Source of the DNA: Endocalyx cinctus
Taxonomy: Eukaryota; Ascomycota; Sordariomycetes; Amphisphaeriales; Apiosporaceae
Direction of reading: 5' to 3'
Assembly (NCBI GenBank): GCA_001600455.1
Contig: BCKC01000007.1
Location: 2,854,019 to 2,918,018 of the forward strand
Length of the DNA stretch: 64,000 bases
Positions within the stretch are counted from its first letter, which is position 1. The number at the start of each line of letters is the position of its first letter. The translations under genes and the position numbers were made by a program. Shown one piece after another: positions 22,385 to 34,100 of this stretch. The notes beneath the pieces were generated by a model. It saw only the letters and a program-made list of their open reading frames with translations, ran no database searches and was not told the DNA's origin.

Positions 22385-24046
22385 ATGATGGACGTCGTCA
22401 ATTATTATCACTACTACTTTTTCGCCGGCGCCATTGCGCTGGTGCTGTTCATTCTAAAGCAATCGGCTACTACTTCAGATGGACAGAAGCACAACTCTAA
22501 TGGACCTCCCGGATTACCTATCATTGGAAATCTGCACCAAATTCCAAGCACTGGGGCCCATCGCCAATTCGCAAAATGGTCCAAGGTCTACGGCGGCCTA
22601 TTCACATTAAAGCTTGGTCCTGCCACTGCTGCCGTGATTACAGACCGCCGGCTTGTCAAAGAGCTCGTGGACAAGAAGAGTTCCATATTCAGTGACCGAC
22701 CGGCGTCGTTTGTATCGCATGACCTCATTACCAAAGGTGACCATCTTCTGGTGATGAAATACGGCGATACCTGGAGGACCTTCCGTAAACTCATACACCA
22801 ATGCTTCATGGAGGCTTCATGCGATAAGCAGCACATGAAGCTCGTCGATGCCGAACAGACGCAGATGATGCGCGACTTTGTCGAGAAACCTGAGCAGTAC
22901 ATGCTCCACCCTAAGCGAACAAGTAACAGTATCATTATGAGCATCGTTTACGGACTTCGTACCGAGTCGATCAAGACTCCACACTTGGTTGAATTATACG
23001 AAATTATGGATCGCTGGTCTGAGGTTATGGAAGTAGGGGCTACTCCACCCGTTGATTTATTCCCTGTACTCAAGTGGCTGCCCGAATCTCTGTTCAACAA
23101 TTGGATCCAGAGATCCCTCCACGTGGGCCAGCGTATGAAAGCGCTCTACTCTACCATGCGCGGGAAGGTCATCGCCCGTCGATCAAATGCCTCGTTCTCT
23201 TCTCACAATTCGCCATTCATCGGAAACGTCATGGCCCAGAACGAAAAGCTGCAGCTCAACCAGAACCAGCTTGACTTTCTCGGCGGCGTGCTCATGGAAG
23301 GTGGATCTGACACTGTGTCGACTATGATGCTGGTCATCATCCAAGCCTTAACGATTCACCGGGATGTCCAGAAGCGAGCTCAGGATCAAATTGACGCCGT
23401 TTGCGGCGAGGGCCGCTCACCCGTATGGGCCGACTACGATAAGCTTCCCTATGTTAGCATGATCATCAAGGAGGCCATGCGATGGCGGCCAGTTACCCCG
23501 CTAGGCTTTCCTCACGCGTTGACTCAGGATTACTACCATCAGAACGATGAACTCAGCGGTTCAAGCACGACCTCCAAGAGCACTACTTTCCTACCCAAGG
23601 GCACTACCGTCTTCGTCAATGTCTGGGGCTTGCACCACGACGAGAAGGTACATACTGATCCAGACCGGTTCAACCCGGACAGGTACGAGGGCAGGACGAG
23701 ACCGGCGGCCGAGTACGCTGCCTCGGCTGACTACGAAGCCAGAGATCACTACGTCTACGGATTCGGACGGCGCATCTGTCCAGGCATTCATCTGGCCGAA
23801 CGAGAGCTTTTCTTAGGTATTGCTAAGCTTCTCTGGGGCTTTGACTTTGCACCGCAGATCGACGCTGCGACGGGACAGCCAATACCCATTGACACCAATC
23901 CTGAGACTGGGTACAGCGAGGGCTTTTTGGTCTGTCCTAAGCCGTTTCCTTGCGTGGTGACGACCAGGTCGAGCGCACACCGAGAAACTATCTTGGCAGA
24001 GCATGCGCAAGCTGAAGTTGATGTGTTTTCTAAGTACAGGGGTTGA
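22385..24046 (+). CDS. Cytochrome P450, CYP619-like m-cresol hydroxylase (YanC/PatH-type)
   Basis: A single uninterrupted exon of 553 residues, starting at the first of two adjacent ATGs (22385 and 22388) before the anchor YYFFAGAIALVLFIL. The proline-rich hinge is GPPGLPIIGNLH, the I-helix LMEGGSDTVST, the K-helix KEAMRWRPV with ExxR, and the heme loop YGFGRRICPGIHLAERE is canonical. This intronless class with a long insertion before the heme loop (SSTTSKSTTFLPKGT) looks like the CYP619 P450s that hydroxylate m-cresol in the patulin and yanuthone pathways. Its place directly after the 6-MSA decarboxylase gene supports this. Ring hydroxylation (to toluquinol) or methyl hydroxylation (to m-hydroxybenzyl alcohol) cannot be told apart by reading. 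Confidence 0.88.
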   Translation: MMDVVNYYHYYFFAGAIALVLFILKQSATTSDGQKHNSNGPPGLPIIGNLHQIPSTGAHRQFAKWSKVYGGLFTLKLGPATAAVITDRRLVKELVDKKSSIFSDRPASFVSHDLITKGDHLLVMKYGDTWRTFRKLIHQCFMEASCDKQHMKLVDAEQTQMMRDFVEKPEQYMLHPKRTSNSIIMSIVYGLRTESIKTPHLVELYEIMDRWSEVMEVGATPPVDLFPVLKWLPESLFNNWIQRSLHVGQRMKALYSTMRGKVIARRSNASFSSHNSPFIGNVMAQNEKLQLNQNQLDFLGGVLMEGGSDTVSTMMLVIIQALTIHRDVQKRAQDQIDAVCGEGRSPVWADYDKLPYVSMIIKEAMRWRPVTPLGFPHALTQDYYHQNDELSGSSTTSKSTTFLPKGTTVFVNVWGLHHDEKVHTDPDRFNPDRYEGRTRPAAEYAASADYEARDHYVYGFGRRICPGIHLAERELFLGIAKLLWGFDFAPQIDAATGQPIPIDTNPETGYSEGFLVCPKPFPCVVTTRSSAHRETILAEHAQAEVDVFSKYRG

Positions 24047-24091
24047 GCTGACGGCAGGGGTTTGGCCTGGCAGGCCTGGGTAACCACTGCT

Positions 24092-24099
24092 TCGGCCGA
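24092..24099. promoter_or_regulatory. Cluster palindrome TCGGCCGA
   Basis: Perfect core in CTTCGGCCGACTG, 425 bp before the cupin start at 24524. Confidence 0.45.
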
Positions 24100-24192
24100 C
24101 TGTTGCATGCAGATCCTTGGCCCCTTTTCAGCCCCTCTGCCCCACCATCTCAGCTGCTTGGCCCCACCGCTTCAGCTCCTTGACTCAACGTG

Positions 24193-24200
24193 TCGGCCGA
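24193..24200. promoter_or_regulatory. Cluster palindrome TCGGCCGA
   Basis: Perfect core in TGTCGGCCGAGAT, 324 bp before the cupin start at 24524. Confidence 0.5.
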
Positions 24201-24523
24201 GATACTTAAGTAGGATTTCAACATCGTATGTTTTCATGGTCTGAGAGGCCCGGACAACATTGATCTCAATTGAATCTTACTCAAGTCATCTTTAGATCTT
24301 ATCGTGCGTTTGTTCACGGCGCGGAGTGACTGGTGGTTGATAAAAGTATTTCACCTCCGCGATTGTAGACACAGTCCATAGCATTTCTTATAGAATAGCA
24401 AACACTTATAGTCTAGTTAATGTACATATACTTTCTTTTGTACCACACACACTTCTCGGGCTAATTAGTGACTTTCGTTCAACCAACTCGAACTCATATC
24501 CAACAGCCAATCCTATCTCTACA

Positions 24524-25416
24524 ATGGCCCCCGCTCAGCCTAAAGCATGGACCGCCGGGTCGAACCCCGTGAACAAGTGAGTTTAGAACGGGCACTCTCT
24601 GTAATTATTCACATGACTTCAAGTACTTACCATTGGATCTTACCAATCCTGTTTAGGTTCGAAGGGGCGTTTGTGGTAAGCAAGCATCCGCCTCCACCAG
24701 GCCGCAACATGCACTTCCACGTTCTCATTGATCCAAATCACCCACGAACGTTGCAAATCTCGGCCTCGGGCAAGAAGCCTCCTACCCACTTCCACCCTCA
24801 CCAATGGGAGTTCTTCAAGGTGATTCGAGGCTCGCTGACGGTCGAGATTAACGGCGTGCCCAACGTATTCACCAAGGAGTCGGGAGAGTACTCGCTGCCC
24901 CCGGGTCCGCATCATTGCCTGTATGCCACTCCCGGCCAGCCAGCCGGGTCCATGGTTGAGCTATGGCTCGGTGCCTCTCCATCGGGTGTCGACTCCCAGC
25001 TCGACCAGGCTTTCTTCGAGAACTGGTACGGGTATCAAGAGGATATCCTCCTTCGCGGCGACAAGCCCGATGTCATTCAGGTGCTATCCATGTTCGACGC
25101 CGGAGACTCTTACCTTTCCCCTCCAGCTTGGTTCCCCTTCCGCCGTCCCGTGGGCTGGCTGCTGGGCGTCGTGGTCGGTCGTTGGATCGGTGGGCTACTG
25201 GGCTACGCGCCCTTTTACCCCGAGTGGACGACCGACTGGGACGCGGCTTGCCGGCAGATGGAGAGCCGCTGGACCCAGCGCCGTTTTGCCGACAGGTCGT
25301 TGCAGGCGAAGAAGCGGGCGGAAGTGATCGCCCGCGGAGAGTCAGTGGGTAACGAGTCCTTGTACAAGGATGAACCGGGTCTACGCCTTTCGGCAGATGG
25401 AAAGAAGTTGATGTGA
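24524..25416 (+). CDS. Cupin-domain protein of the meroterpenoid cluster (function unproven)
   Basis: Exons 24524-24576 and 24657-25416 give 270 residues. The cupin core shows THFHPHQWEFFKVIRG (first cupin motif, with His, His and Glu as potential metal ligands) and PPGPHHCLY (second motif His). After the barrel, a hydrophobic stretch, PVGWLLGVVVGRWIGGLLG, could be a membrane anchor. Similar cupins occur in patulin- and yanuthone-type clusters. I would guess a role around quinol oxidation or isomerisation, but there is no direct evidence. It sits between the P450 and FAD-oxidase genes with two palindromes upstream. Confidence 0.8.
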
Positions 25417-26434
25417 AGCATTATTATAAATGAGCCTAGATGTCGCCGGCTTCTCTGGAAATCCTTATTTTATTGAGACTGTTGAATTGCGCATAAACTT
25501 GAAGGATCAGACCTTTGTTGTTGGGTGCCAGTATTTTTTTTTTTTTAGATCCTGCTAGCTTTCTTTCTTGTAACTATACTGAAATAACGCAAATCGTAGC
25601 CGTTGATATAAATCAGATTATGTAACTAGCTATCTACTGGAATAATAATTTCCCATACGTGAAATGACTTGTGTATGAAACGTCGGCCATTAATTATATA
25701 ATTGAAGTTTATGTTCTACCACACGGTCATGGTAGAAATATCAGTTCTTATAAATATAAGTAAGTATAAGAGCACGAGAAAAAATTTGCTACATTCGAGA
25801 AAAAAAAAAAAAAAAAAAAAAAAAAAACAAGAGTAATTATTGTTAATTAACCATCCTGTAGTGAAGAGCACTCCGAGAAAACCAACATGTCAATAACAAG
25901 CTAACGACGAGAAAGTAATTAGAAAAGAGTAGTTTCAGAAGCAATTTCAGTAAATAGCTATTCTAACTACAATTCTATTCCCCTCATCATCTTCTTTATT
26001 TAACTTAAAACCAAAACAGGGCACGCTCGTGTAATGGGTGCAGCAGTACGTACAAAAATGTGTACATTAACTAATAAGCATCTCACCTTACCGTAACTAT
26101 TGCTTATATGATCATTTTGAATCACTGCCCTAAGTTAAGAGAATAAGTATTATGTGAGAAATTGTAGAAGTAATTGATCAGAGCTTTTGCGACTAAATAT
26201 TATCAGGACTTTAAGAGCTTGTCGAATTTTGAAGAACATAGGGACTTTATTATAACTATTAAAAGAAGGAATAATGACTTCTATATACAATGCTCATATG
26301 CTGCTAATACAGTATTTGTACAGAGTCTATACAATAGTACCATGGGGATGTTGACAACTTTCAATCTTTATCCCATGTAAATGAGGGGCTAGCCCCCTTA
26401 TCTTGTATTTCATTGTTTTACAGGATCATCGACT
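25417..26434. other. Intergenic, AT-rich with poly-A tract
   Basis: No gene is seen. A 28-base poly-A run lies at 25800-25827. The frame at 26174-26380 is AT-rich and motif-free. Confidence 0.6.
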
Positions 26435-28111
26435 TTATAAATTCCTGATCAGTTGTCCCTCATTCTGCAGACGCTGAAACATCTGTCCCGGGTCATACTT
26501 CGCAGCAACATCCTTAATGGTTTGGACATTGTCGTCTCCAAAGCTTTGCAAAACAGGCTGGTTTGTTCCAGCCGTGTTCATGAATATGTAGGGGAGCAAG
26601 GTTCCCGCAGCTTCAGCAGCTTCGTTGAGCTTGGCTGTGATGGTGTCACTGATAGCGAATATCTCATCGTCGAGTGTCGAGTCATTCCACGAGATAAACC
26701 ACTCATGTAATTGCTGGGGCACTTCAGACATGCCGATGAGGTTTCCACCATTTCGTTGACCCCGTCGCGCAATGTTGGTGGATATGGGATTCGGAACCCA
26801 GGTTCCGCTGGCGCCGTCAGGGAGATTCGCGATCTCGGCGGCGAAGATTTCGTACGCCTCGATCATGAAGTCCGCGTCAATTGTGTGGGTGAAAGTTTCT
26901 CCGTAGGTGCGGACTCCGGCTGCTGCGAATCCCCCACCGCCGAGTGCAAGTGAATCCAAGAAGGATGCGTTCGTTGCCGGGTAGTATTGAGTGAATGAGC
27001 TAATGTCGTAGAAGGGCTTGAAGCAGTCGGGTTTATAAACTGGTTCCGAGTATTGGAGGAGAACGACGGGTCCAGTTTCTTGTATCTGGAATCCCAAGCT
27101 GGACAGCTGATCCTGCTCCATCCCAACGTTGTTGAATTCGGCGAGAGCGGTAATAACCTCGGCAGTTTGGTTAAGATTGTATGATCGCGCCTCAAAGTAC
27201 ATATCCCCTAACGGGTAAACCTCGAGCTCGTAGGTAGTGACGATGCCTGATGCCCCGTGTTAGTATCATCCGTGAATTAAAATAGGTGAAGATCTGGGTC
27301 AGACTTACCGAAATTCGTGGCACCACCTCGAAGGCCCTGAAACAGGTCGGAGTTTTCCGTCTGGGATGCTTTCACGACGGTACCATTGGCTAGTACAACT
27401 TCGTAAGACCTGACGTTATCCATCGCTAGGCCGTACTGGTTAGAATGATAGCTGAGCCCACCCCCGAGCATGAAGCCGCCGACGCCCACGATGCCGACAC
27501 GTCCGCCGATAGCGACAAGACCCTGAGGAACCAATAGATCATAGACGCTCTCCCAACGGTTTCCTGAGCCTACCTGGATAGAAGTCTTATCATCGGACAG
27601 GGCGAGGGTACTGATGTTGGCCATAGATATGAGAACGCCAGATTCGCCGATGCTTCCGTAGCCGGGGTTTTGTTTATGACCTCCACTGCGGATAGAAAAC
27701 TTGGTGTTCAGCGAGTTGAGAATGGTCAGAACCCTTCCGACCTGGGTTGCGTTGGTGGGGAGGACAACGCAAGCTGCTGGCAACCAGCAAGTCGAAGAAC
27801 TGGTCTTGTTAGATAAACGATCGTCTCCTGAGAAATAGGGAGAATTATACATACTAATTTTCATCAATCAGTTCATCATACGACTCTCCCATATCCGACG
27901 TCAATAGCAAGTCATCACTTCCTCCCATCGCAATCCCCAAGGCTTTGCACGTAAAAGTAGTGTCATTCATGGGAGGAGCGGCGACAGAGCCACCGTTGGC
28001 CTCAATGATTGCAGGATCGTAACCCACATCGTCACGGCGCGGATACGCATTTGCGACTTGAGGCGAGACCAAAAGTGGTATCAGAAGAAGCTGGGAAAGA
28101 TGAGGAATCAT
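26435..28111 (-). CDS. Secreted BBE-type FAD-linked oxidoreductase (YanF-like)
   Basis: Minus-strand exons 28111-27855, 27799-27309 and 27246-26435 give 519 residues. The N-terminus IPHLSQLLLIPLLVSPQVANA is a signal peptide. The second exon uses the acceptor at 27800, next to a CTAAC branch site, giving ENYSSTCWLPAACVVLPT, the usual start of the FAD_binding_4 domain. RSGGHKQNPG holds the His expected for covalent FAD attachment, GGGLSYHSNQYGL follows, and YDPGQMFQRLQNEG is the C-terminal berberine-bridge motif. The family oxidises alcohols, phenols or quinols with O2. The yanuthone enzyme YanF is of this kind and, as I recall, acts with YanD and YanE in forming the epoxyquinone core. A palindrome variant lies 235 bp upstream. 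Confidence 0.88.
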
Positions 28112-29337
28112 GGTAACGAATCACAATAAGTCTAATTTGAAGTCTAAAAGAATGTCGTTGCTGTCACTGACAATTACTAACTATGTTATTGTGTGACGGC
28201 TGGGGGCTAGTGAGCTTGGCGTAGATCCTTCCTTTTTCATTTTCTTTCTGTCGACATTCACAGCCATTATATACTATAGTACGGGGAAGGAATCAACGGT
28301 GGATCAAGCCACCAACATGATATATTCCTTCCTTCATAGAATACCGGCCGAAAGCCGCAGCAAAAGTAGAGAAAATAGTCAAGTTCTAGTCGAACTAACA
28401 AATGAAATAGTACGATACCGAACACCTGGAGACGTTTTTCTAAATATAGATGGAAATGAAGCTTTCTAAATATAGTCTCAGCTCAGGCAACTCGTATGCA
28501 TGCTGCGCACGTGCTTATGCTGCTCACGCGTGTGCATTGTGGTCAACCACGTGGCTCTTGATGTAACTCTTCAGTTTGCCAGAGTTACACTGATTCTTGT
28601 TTGCTACCCATTATTTATGATTCAAAGAGATTTTAGACTCTGCAGATGAACTCTCGTCAAGAAGTCGAGCCGTCATTTCTCAAAACTCACCAGTAGCAAG
28701 GGATTCTCGATCTGATTCAAGAACTAGCAATATACCCGGCATCGGAAATTTCATTTCACAAGGTAGTAAAATTACAGGCACACAAGCAGAATCCCAAATC
28801 GTACGATAGTACGAGGAAGGTTAGATCTCTTTTCTGAGGATCTAAGATATGAACCTATCACCAAAATAGAGTCCGAGGCAGCTAATAGGTGGAATAGGGA
28901 GCTTAATACGTAACATGACTGAGAATAGGGAATTTCCGATTGCTAGGAAAAAAATACGACGTAGTTGTTGTGTATTGGTCAACTTAATAGGACTAATGTG
29001 TGAAAGCTCAAATTATTCTCGTTATTTTCCTTGAATTTTCTTCTATATAGGGGTTTGAGCTACCTATCCTACAAAAATAGCTTATCCGTAACCAATTCTC
29101 ATCCACTACCACAATGTGCTGAATTTCGTTTAATTTTGTACTTATTTGAATAGCCTAGAGTTTTCGGGATGCCGGATGAATAGGAGGTAAAATGTGTGTG
29201 TTCTGTGCATCCAAGACAAAAGAAAATAGGTGTCAATCAATAGTGTACAAGAGATCTTTCCAGTGCTACTCTCTCCTTTCCTGATTCCAGTTGATTGTTT
29301 GCATACTTCTTACCGATTTTTAATTAACTAGCGGTGG
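28112..29337. other. Intergenic, AT-rich
   Basis: Promoter of the FAD oxidase and 3' region of the prenyltransferase. It contains CCGGCCGA at 28344-28351. I see no gene. Confidence 0.6.
28345..28351. promoter_or_regulatory. Cluster motif CGGCCGA
   Basis: CCGGCCGAAAG, one mismatch to the full palindrome, 234 bp upstream of the FAD oxidase start at 28111. Confidence 0.4.
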
Positions 29338-30337
29338 TTACCATAGCTGAACGCGATTAACTGCCAACTCAGCTATGGAAACGCCGGTCAAATACAAGCC
29401 CAACTTGATATTTGCTTTGAAGACTCGTCCCCCGGACCGTCTATCGCCGGGCTTTAACGAGACAATATGCCAAGGCAAATTTAAGGCCCAGACACCTACA
29501 CCCATGATCCAAAAAATCCAAGACGAATGAGCTTGTCTAGCTGCCAGGGCGAATAAGGCGATTTGTAAAATAGCCAGGACAGAGAGGAAGGTCTGCATGT
29601 GTTTGGCCATGAGAATGGCTAAAGACTTGACGCCGACCTTTTCATCGTCGGGCGTATCCTGAGTAGCATATATGACGTCGAAGTAGACGACCCAGACAGC
29701 TGTGGCCAAGAATAGCGGAACTGCATCCTCCAGATGGTCGTATTGTTGGGTAATGGCCAACCAGCCGGGGAAAACGGCGGCTCCTATGCAGGCCCCGAGC
29801 ACTACTTGCGGAAATTGTATCAAGCGCTTCATAAAGGGATATACAAAGCTTAAGATCCAGACAGGTACAAACCCGACAACTGCTTTGTCACCGAGTGTAG
29901 CCCATGTAACCCAGAGTGTGGTAGGTATCCAGAGGAGGAAAGCGAGGACGGCGTTTCTCGTCGTTATCATGCCCGAGGGCAGAGGTCGTGTCTTGCATCT
30001 CTCCACGTGCAGGTCAAAGTTCTGATCGCAGATATCGCTGTAAAGTGAAGTTAATTAGTATCAAAATAACTGTTGTTTTTGTTGTCATCTTTACCTACTT
30101 GAAAGTGCAAAATGCGGCATGTGAGGCTGTCACGCTGGCCCAGATCCCAAAAATAACCTTCACGAAGTCGGAGGGCTCCAGCACGACATGTTGACTGCTA
30201 GCAGCAACACAGGCTCCCCAAATGGCAGGGTACCAGCAAAGCCACGACTCTCGGGTGTGAAACCGGGCCAGTTCCCACACACCACGGAGCGTGTTCCTCT
30301 GTGAGGCTGGTGGGGAATATCGAGATTTGATAGACAT
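29338..30337 (-). CDS. UbiA-type aromatic prenyltransferase (YanG/MacG-like)
   Basis: Minus-strand exons 30337-30099 and 30037-29338 give 312 residues. Splicing joins the first Asp-rich motif as NDICDQNFD, followed by HVERCKTRPLPSG; the second is DVIYATQDTPDDEKVGVKS. Both bind the Mg-diphosphate of the prenyl donor. About eight hydrophobic helices are seen (for example AVLAFLLWIPTTLWVTWATL). The enzyme transfers farnesyl (probably) to the toluquinol-type acceptor at a membrane. No prenyl diphosphate synthase is encoded in the window, so the donor likely comes from primary metabolism. The gene is divergent from the PKS, and two perfect palindromes lie between them. Confidence 0.92.
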
Positions 30338-30559
30338 GGTTTTCGGAAGGAAACTCTAATAAACGGAGAAATGTGAAATTTTAGTCAAACTCTTAATTAT
30401 CATACGCTCCAGAGTTGCTCTGCGAGCCAGGACCTTTATCAGATAACCGCAGATTGAGAATCTCAATCCTTTTCATGAAACTCAGAATTCTCATTTGCTT
30501 TCCGGTTTACTGCTTAAGTGGGCATACTTGAGTAATCTGGTCTCGGCAGCTGATGCTGG

Positions 30560-30567
30560 TCGGCCGA
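30560..30567. promoter_or_regulatory. Cluster palindrome TCGGCCGA
   Basis: Perfect core in GGTCGGCCGAGTGCG, in the prenyltransferase-PKS divergent promoter. The site at 30607 has the same GAGTGC downstream flank. Confidence 0.55.
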
Positions 30568-30606
30568 GTGCGAAAGGATGAGTATAATTGAAATGACAAC
30601 CCACTT

Positions 30607-30614
30607 TCGGCCGA
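30607..30614. promoter_or_regulatory. Cluster palindrome TCGGCCGA
   Basis: Perfect core in TTTCGGCCGAGTGCC, 47 bp from the previous site and about 500 bp from the PKS start. Confidence 0.55.
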
Positions 30615-31110
30615 GTGCCAAGTTTCTGACAACTGAAGAATAATACAGCGGATAATGGGCTACACTATACTTTTTGCGAGAAAGGCAAAGCGGAGACAAC
30701 CCGGGCCATCTAGAAGATATCCGAGAAGACGATATCGCCGGCCCAACAGACACGGAAAAAAAAATGTATAAGAAATTTGAGGAAAGCCACATTTGATAAA
30801 TCGAAGAGTCATCTAAGACAACATAATTAATAGACTACAAGACAGCCTTTCTTTTTCCACGGCTTAGTTTATTAATTTTTTTTTTATTCTGATTTCAGTA
30901 GCGTTCGTCTGAGTCTTTCAAGATTTCTATTCAGTCGGGCACCGTTACTACTATGTTTTGAAAATTTCCATCACTGCCCCACTATTACTCCTGACTTCGA
31001 ATTAACTAGAGACTCGAGCCCTTCTGTAAGCTCCAAGCTTACCTCCAGTTGATTCCAGTACCTTGGTCAGTGTTACAGTACCTAGCCGAATCTTTTTCCG
31101 ATACGGCAAG

Positions 31111-34100
31111 ATGGAGGGCATTAAAAATCTCCTATCCGATACGATAAGAACACCATCGTCGAGCGCGGTATCCACCTTGGGCACAGGATCACCCCAAGCC
31201 ACAGGACTACCGTCCTCTACACCCGATTCATCACTGTTACCTAGCGTTGATGGCGACAACTTGCCAGAGAATGCTGACAACGGTGACGATGACCGGGACA
31301 TTGCCATCATCGGAATGGCGTGTCGTGTACCCGGAGGCAACAACTCGCCCTCCCAGCTCTGGGACTACCTAATGAACAAGGGCGACGCAGCAGGAGACAT
31401 GCCGGCTTTCCGGTGGGAACCATACAAGGCTCGGCATCCGCACAACGCCGATGTCCTTGCACGGACGACGAGCAAGGGATACTTCGTCGAAGATATCGCC
31501 GATTTCGACGCCGGTTTCTTTTCCGTCTCCCCGCGCGAAGCCGAGCAGATGGACCCGCAGCAACGCATCGCTCTCGAAGTGGCGTGGGAGGCTCTTGAGG
31601 ACGCCGGAATCGTACCGCAGCGCCTCTCGGGCACCGACACATCTGTCTATATGGGTGTCAACTCGGACGACTACGCCAAGCTAGTGCTTGAGGATCTTCC
31701 ACACGTCGGCGCTCATATGGGTGTCGGTACGGCCTACTGTGGCATACCCAGCCGTATCTCCTATTTGCTAAACCTTATGGGACCCAGTATCGCCATAGAT
31801 GCCGCCTGCGCCGCCTCCCTCGTTGCGGTGCATCAGGCTCGCCAGGCCATCCTGGCTGGCGAGACACAGCTAGCCTTGGCTGGTGGTGTCAACGCCCTTC
31901 TGGGTCCTGGATTGACCCGTGTCCTTGACGAGGCGGGCGCAATTTCCGCCGATGGTCGGTGCCGCTCTTTCGACGATTCGGCTAGCGGTTACGGACGAGG
32001 TGAGGGTGCCGGACTTGTGGTCATGAAAAGATTGAGCCAAGCCATAGCCGACGGCGACCGCATCCACGCCGTGATTAAGGGCAGCGCTGTGGCTGCCGAC
32101 GGTAAGACGCTTGGAATTATGGCGCCTAACCCGGTCGCGCAGCGGATGGTGGCGGCGAAGGCGCTCAAAGATGCCCGAGTGTCGGCTGAGTCGATCGTAT
32201 ACATAGAGGCCCACGCCACTTCGACGCCGATTGGCGACCCCTCCGAAATGGAGGCTCTTGCCCGCGTGTACGGTGACGCAGTTCGTCCGGCCGGTGCTGA
32301 ACCCTGTCTAGTAGGATCTATCAAGTCCAACATAGGCCACCTCGAGGCTGGTGCGGGTGTTATGGGCTTGATCAAGGCTGTAATGGTACTGAAGAATGGT
32401 ATGGTGCCGCCACAGGCCAACCTAAACACGCTTAACCGCAAGATTCCGTGGGAAACCAACATGCTGAAGCCTTGCACCGAGCCCACTACTCTGCCGCGAC
32501 ACTGGACGCTGGAGAGAGCACGTGCGGCTGTTGCGTCTTATGGTTACAGTGGAACTGTGTCCCATGCCATTCTCGAAGCCGCTCCTCCATCATATCGTGT
32601 CCATAGTGACGATACCACAAACGAGATCGACGACAAATCTGAGAAGGTGGTGAACCTCTTTCTGTCAGCACCCCAGGAAAGCCGCCTCCCCGCCGCGGCT
32701 GCCTCTCTGGCGCAATGGCTGGAGACGGAAGGCTCCAACGTATCTTTGGACGATGTAGCAACCACTTTGGCCAGTCGCCGGAGTCATCATAAGTACCGTG
32801 CCGCCATCACGGCCGAATCAAAATCTGAAGCCATCCGCCTTCTTCAGCAGCTTTCTAAGGGTCGTGACGATCCGTTCATCTCCCGTGGCAGCCTATCTGG
32901 AACTGGTGTCGTATGGGTCTTCTCTGGCCACGGTGCCCATTGGCCCGAGATGGGCCGGGAGCTGTACGTGACGGAACCTGCTTTCGCCGCCGTCGTAAGG
33001 GAGGTTGATCCCATCGTGAGCTGCGAGATGGGCTTCTCGCCTACCGAGGCCCTCATGTCGGGATCTTTTATGGACCGTTCCGACCAGATCCAGGTTATGA
33101 CATTTATCATGCACGTTGGGCTCGCCACGGTATTGAAGAATCGGGCTGGACCTCCTGACGCCGTCATTGGTCACTCGCTGGGTGAGGCTGCCGCTGCTGT
33201 TGCGGTTGGTGCTTTACGGCTAGACGAAGGCATGCGCGTTGTTTGCCGACGAGCCCGCCTCTACCAGCAAGTTATGGGTGCGGGAGCTATGCTTCTAGCT
33301 AGCGTCCCTATTGAGGATGAAACTCTCACCGCCGTTTTGGCTGACCACCCAGACGTCACCGTCGCCATCGACACATCTCCATCGTCATGCGTTTTGTCGG
33401 GTCCCAAGGACTCGGTCGAGACGCTGGCTAAAGAGCTTACCCAGCGCGAAATACGCCATTTCTCCGTGCGCTCCGACATCGCCTTCCACAGCCCTATGTT
33501 GCACAAGCTTGCCGAGCCCCTGCGCAAATCACTATCCAATGAGCTCTGCCCCGAGACTCCCAAGATCACTCTATACTCTACTTCGTCGCCAGACCCCCGT
33601 GACCCAGGTCTTTGCGGGGTCGAGTACTGGATCCGCAACATGGTCGAGCCCGTGCTCCTGCGAGGCGCGATCAAGGCAGCGGCGGCTGACGGATACCGGG
33701 CTTTCGTAGAAGTGTCGAGTCACCCGATCGTGGCTCACTCCGTCACCGAGACCCTCAGCGATGCTGGCTACGCTGATTGCGTCGTTGTTCCAACCATGCT
33801 CCGCAAGAAACCGGCCGTCAAGCAGATAATGGCTGGCGTCGGAAAACTTCATTCGTTCGGCTGCCCAGTGGCCGATACCCAGCCTAGTAACCGTTCGTGG
33901 GCTGCCGACCTACCGACGACGCAATGGGTCCACAAGACATACTGGCGTGAGGTCGCTAAACTTCCGACCGTTGCCGCGACGCATGATGCCAACTCCAACC
34001 ATCTACTTGGATCGCGTAACGACATTTGGGGCCGCGGTGAAGTGTTGTTCTTGACCCGCTTGGACGAGAAGAACAAGCCCTTCCCCGGGAAGCATCCCCT

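Larger units (their letters stand above)
24047..24523. other. Intergenic with two cluster palindromes
   Basis: Spacer between the P450 and the cupin gene. No gene is seen; it contains palindromes at 24092-24099 and 24193-24200. Confidence 0.6.
30338..31110. other. Divergent promoter between prenyltransferase and PKS
   Basis: 773 bp without a gene. It has two perfect palindromes, at 30560-30567 and 30607-30614, and a half-match, TCTCGGC, at 30541-30547. Confidence 0.6.

Noticed and set aside
26174..26380. 68-codon frame 3' of the FAD oxidase
   Set aside because: AT-rich, no homology signal by eye, no splice partner.
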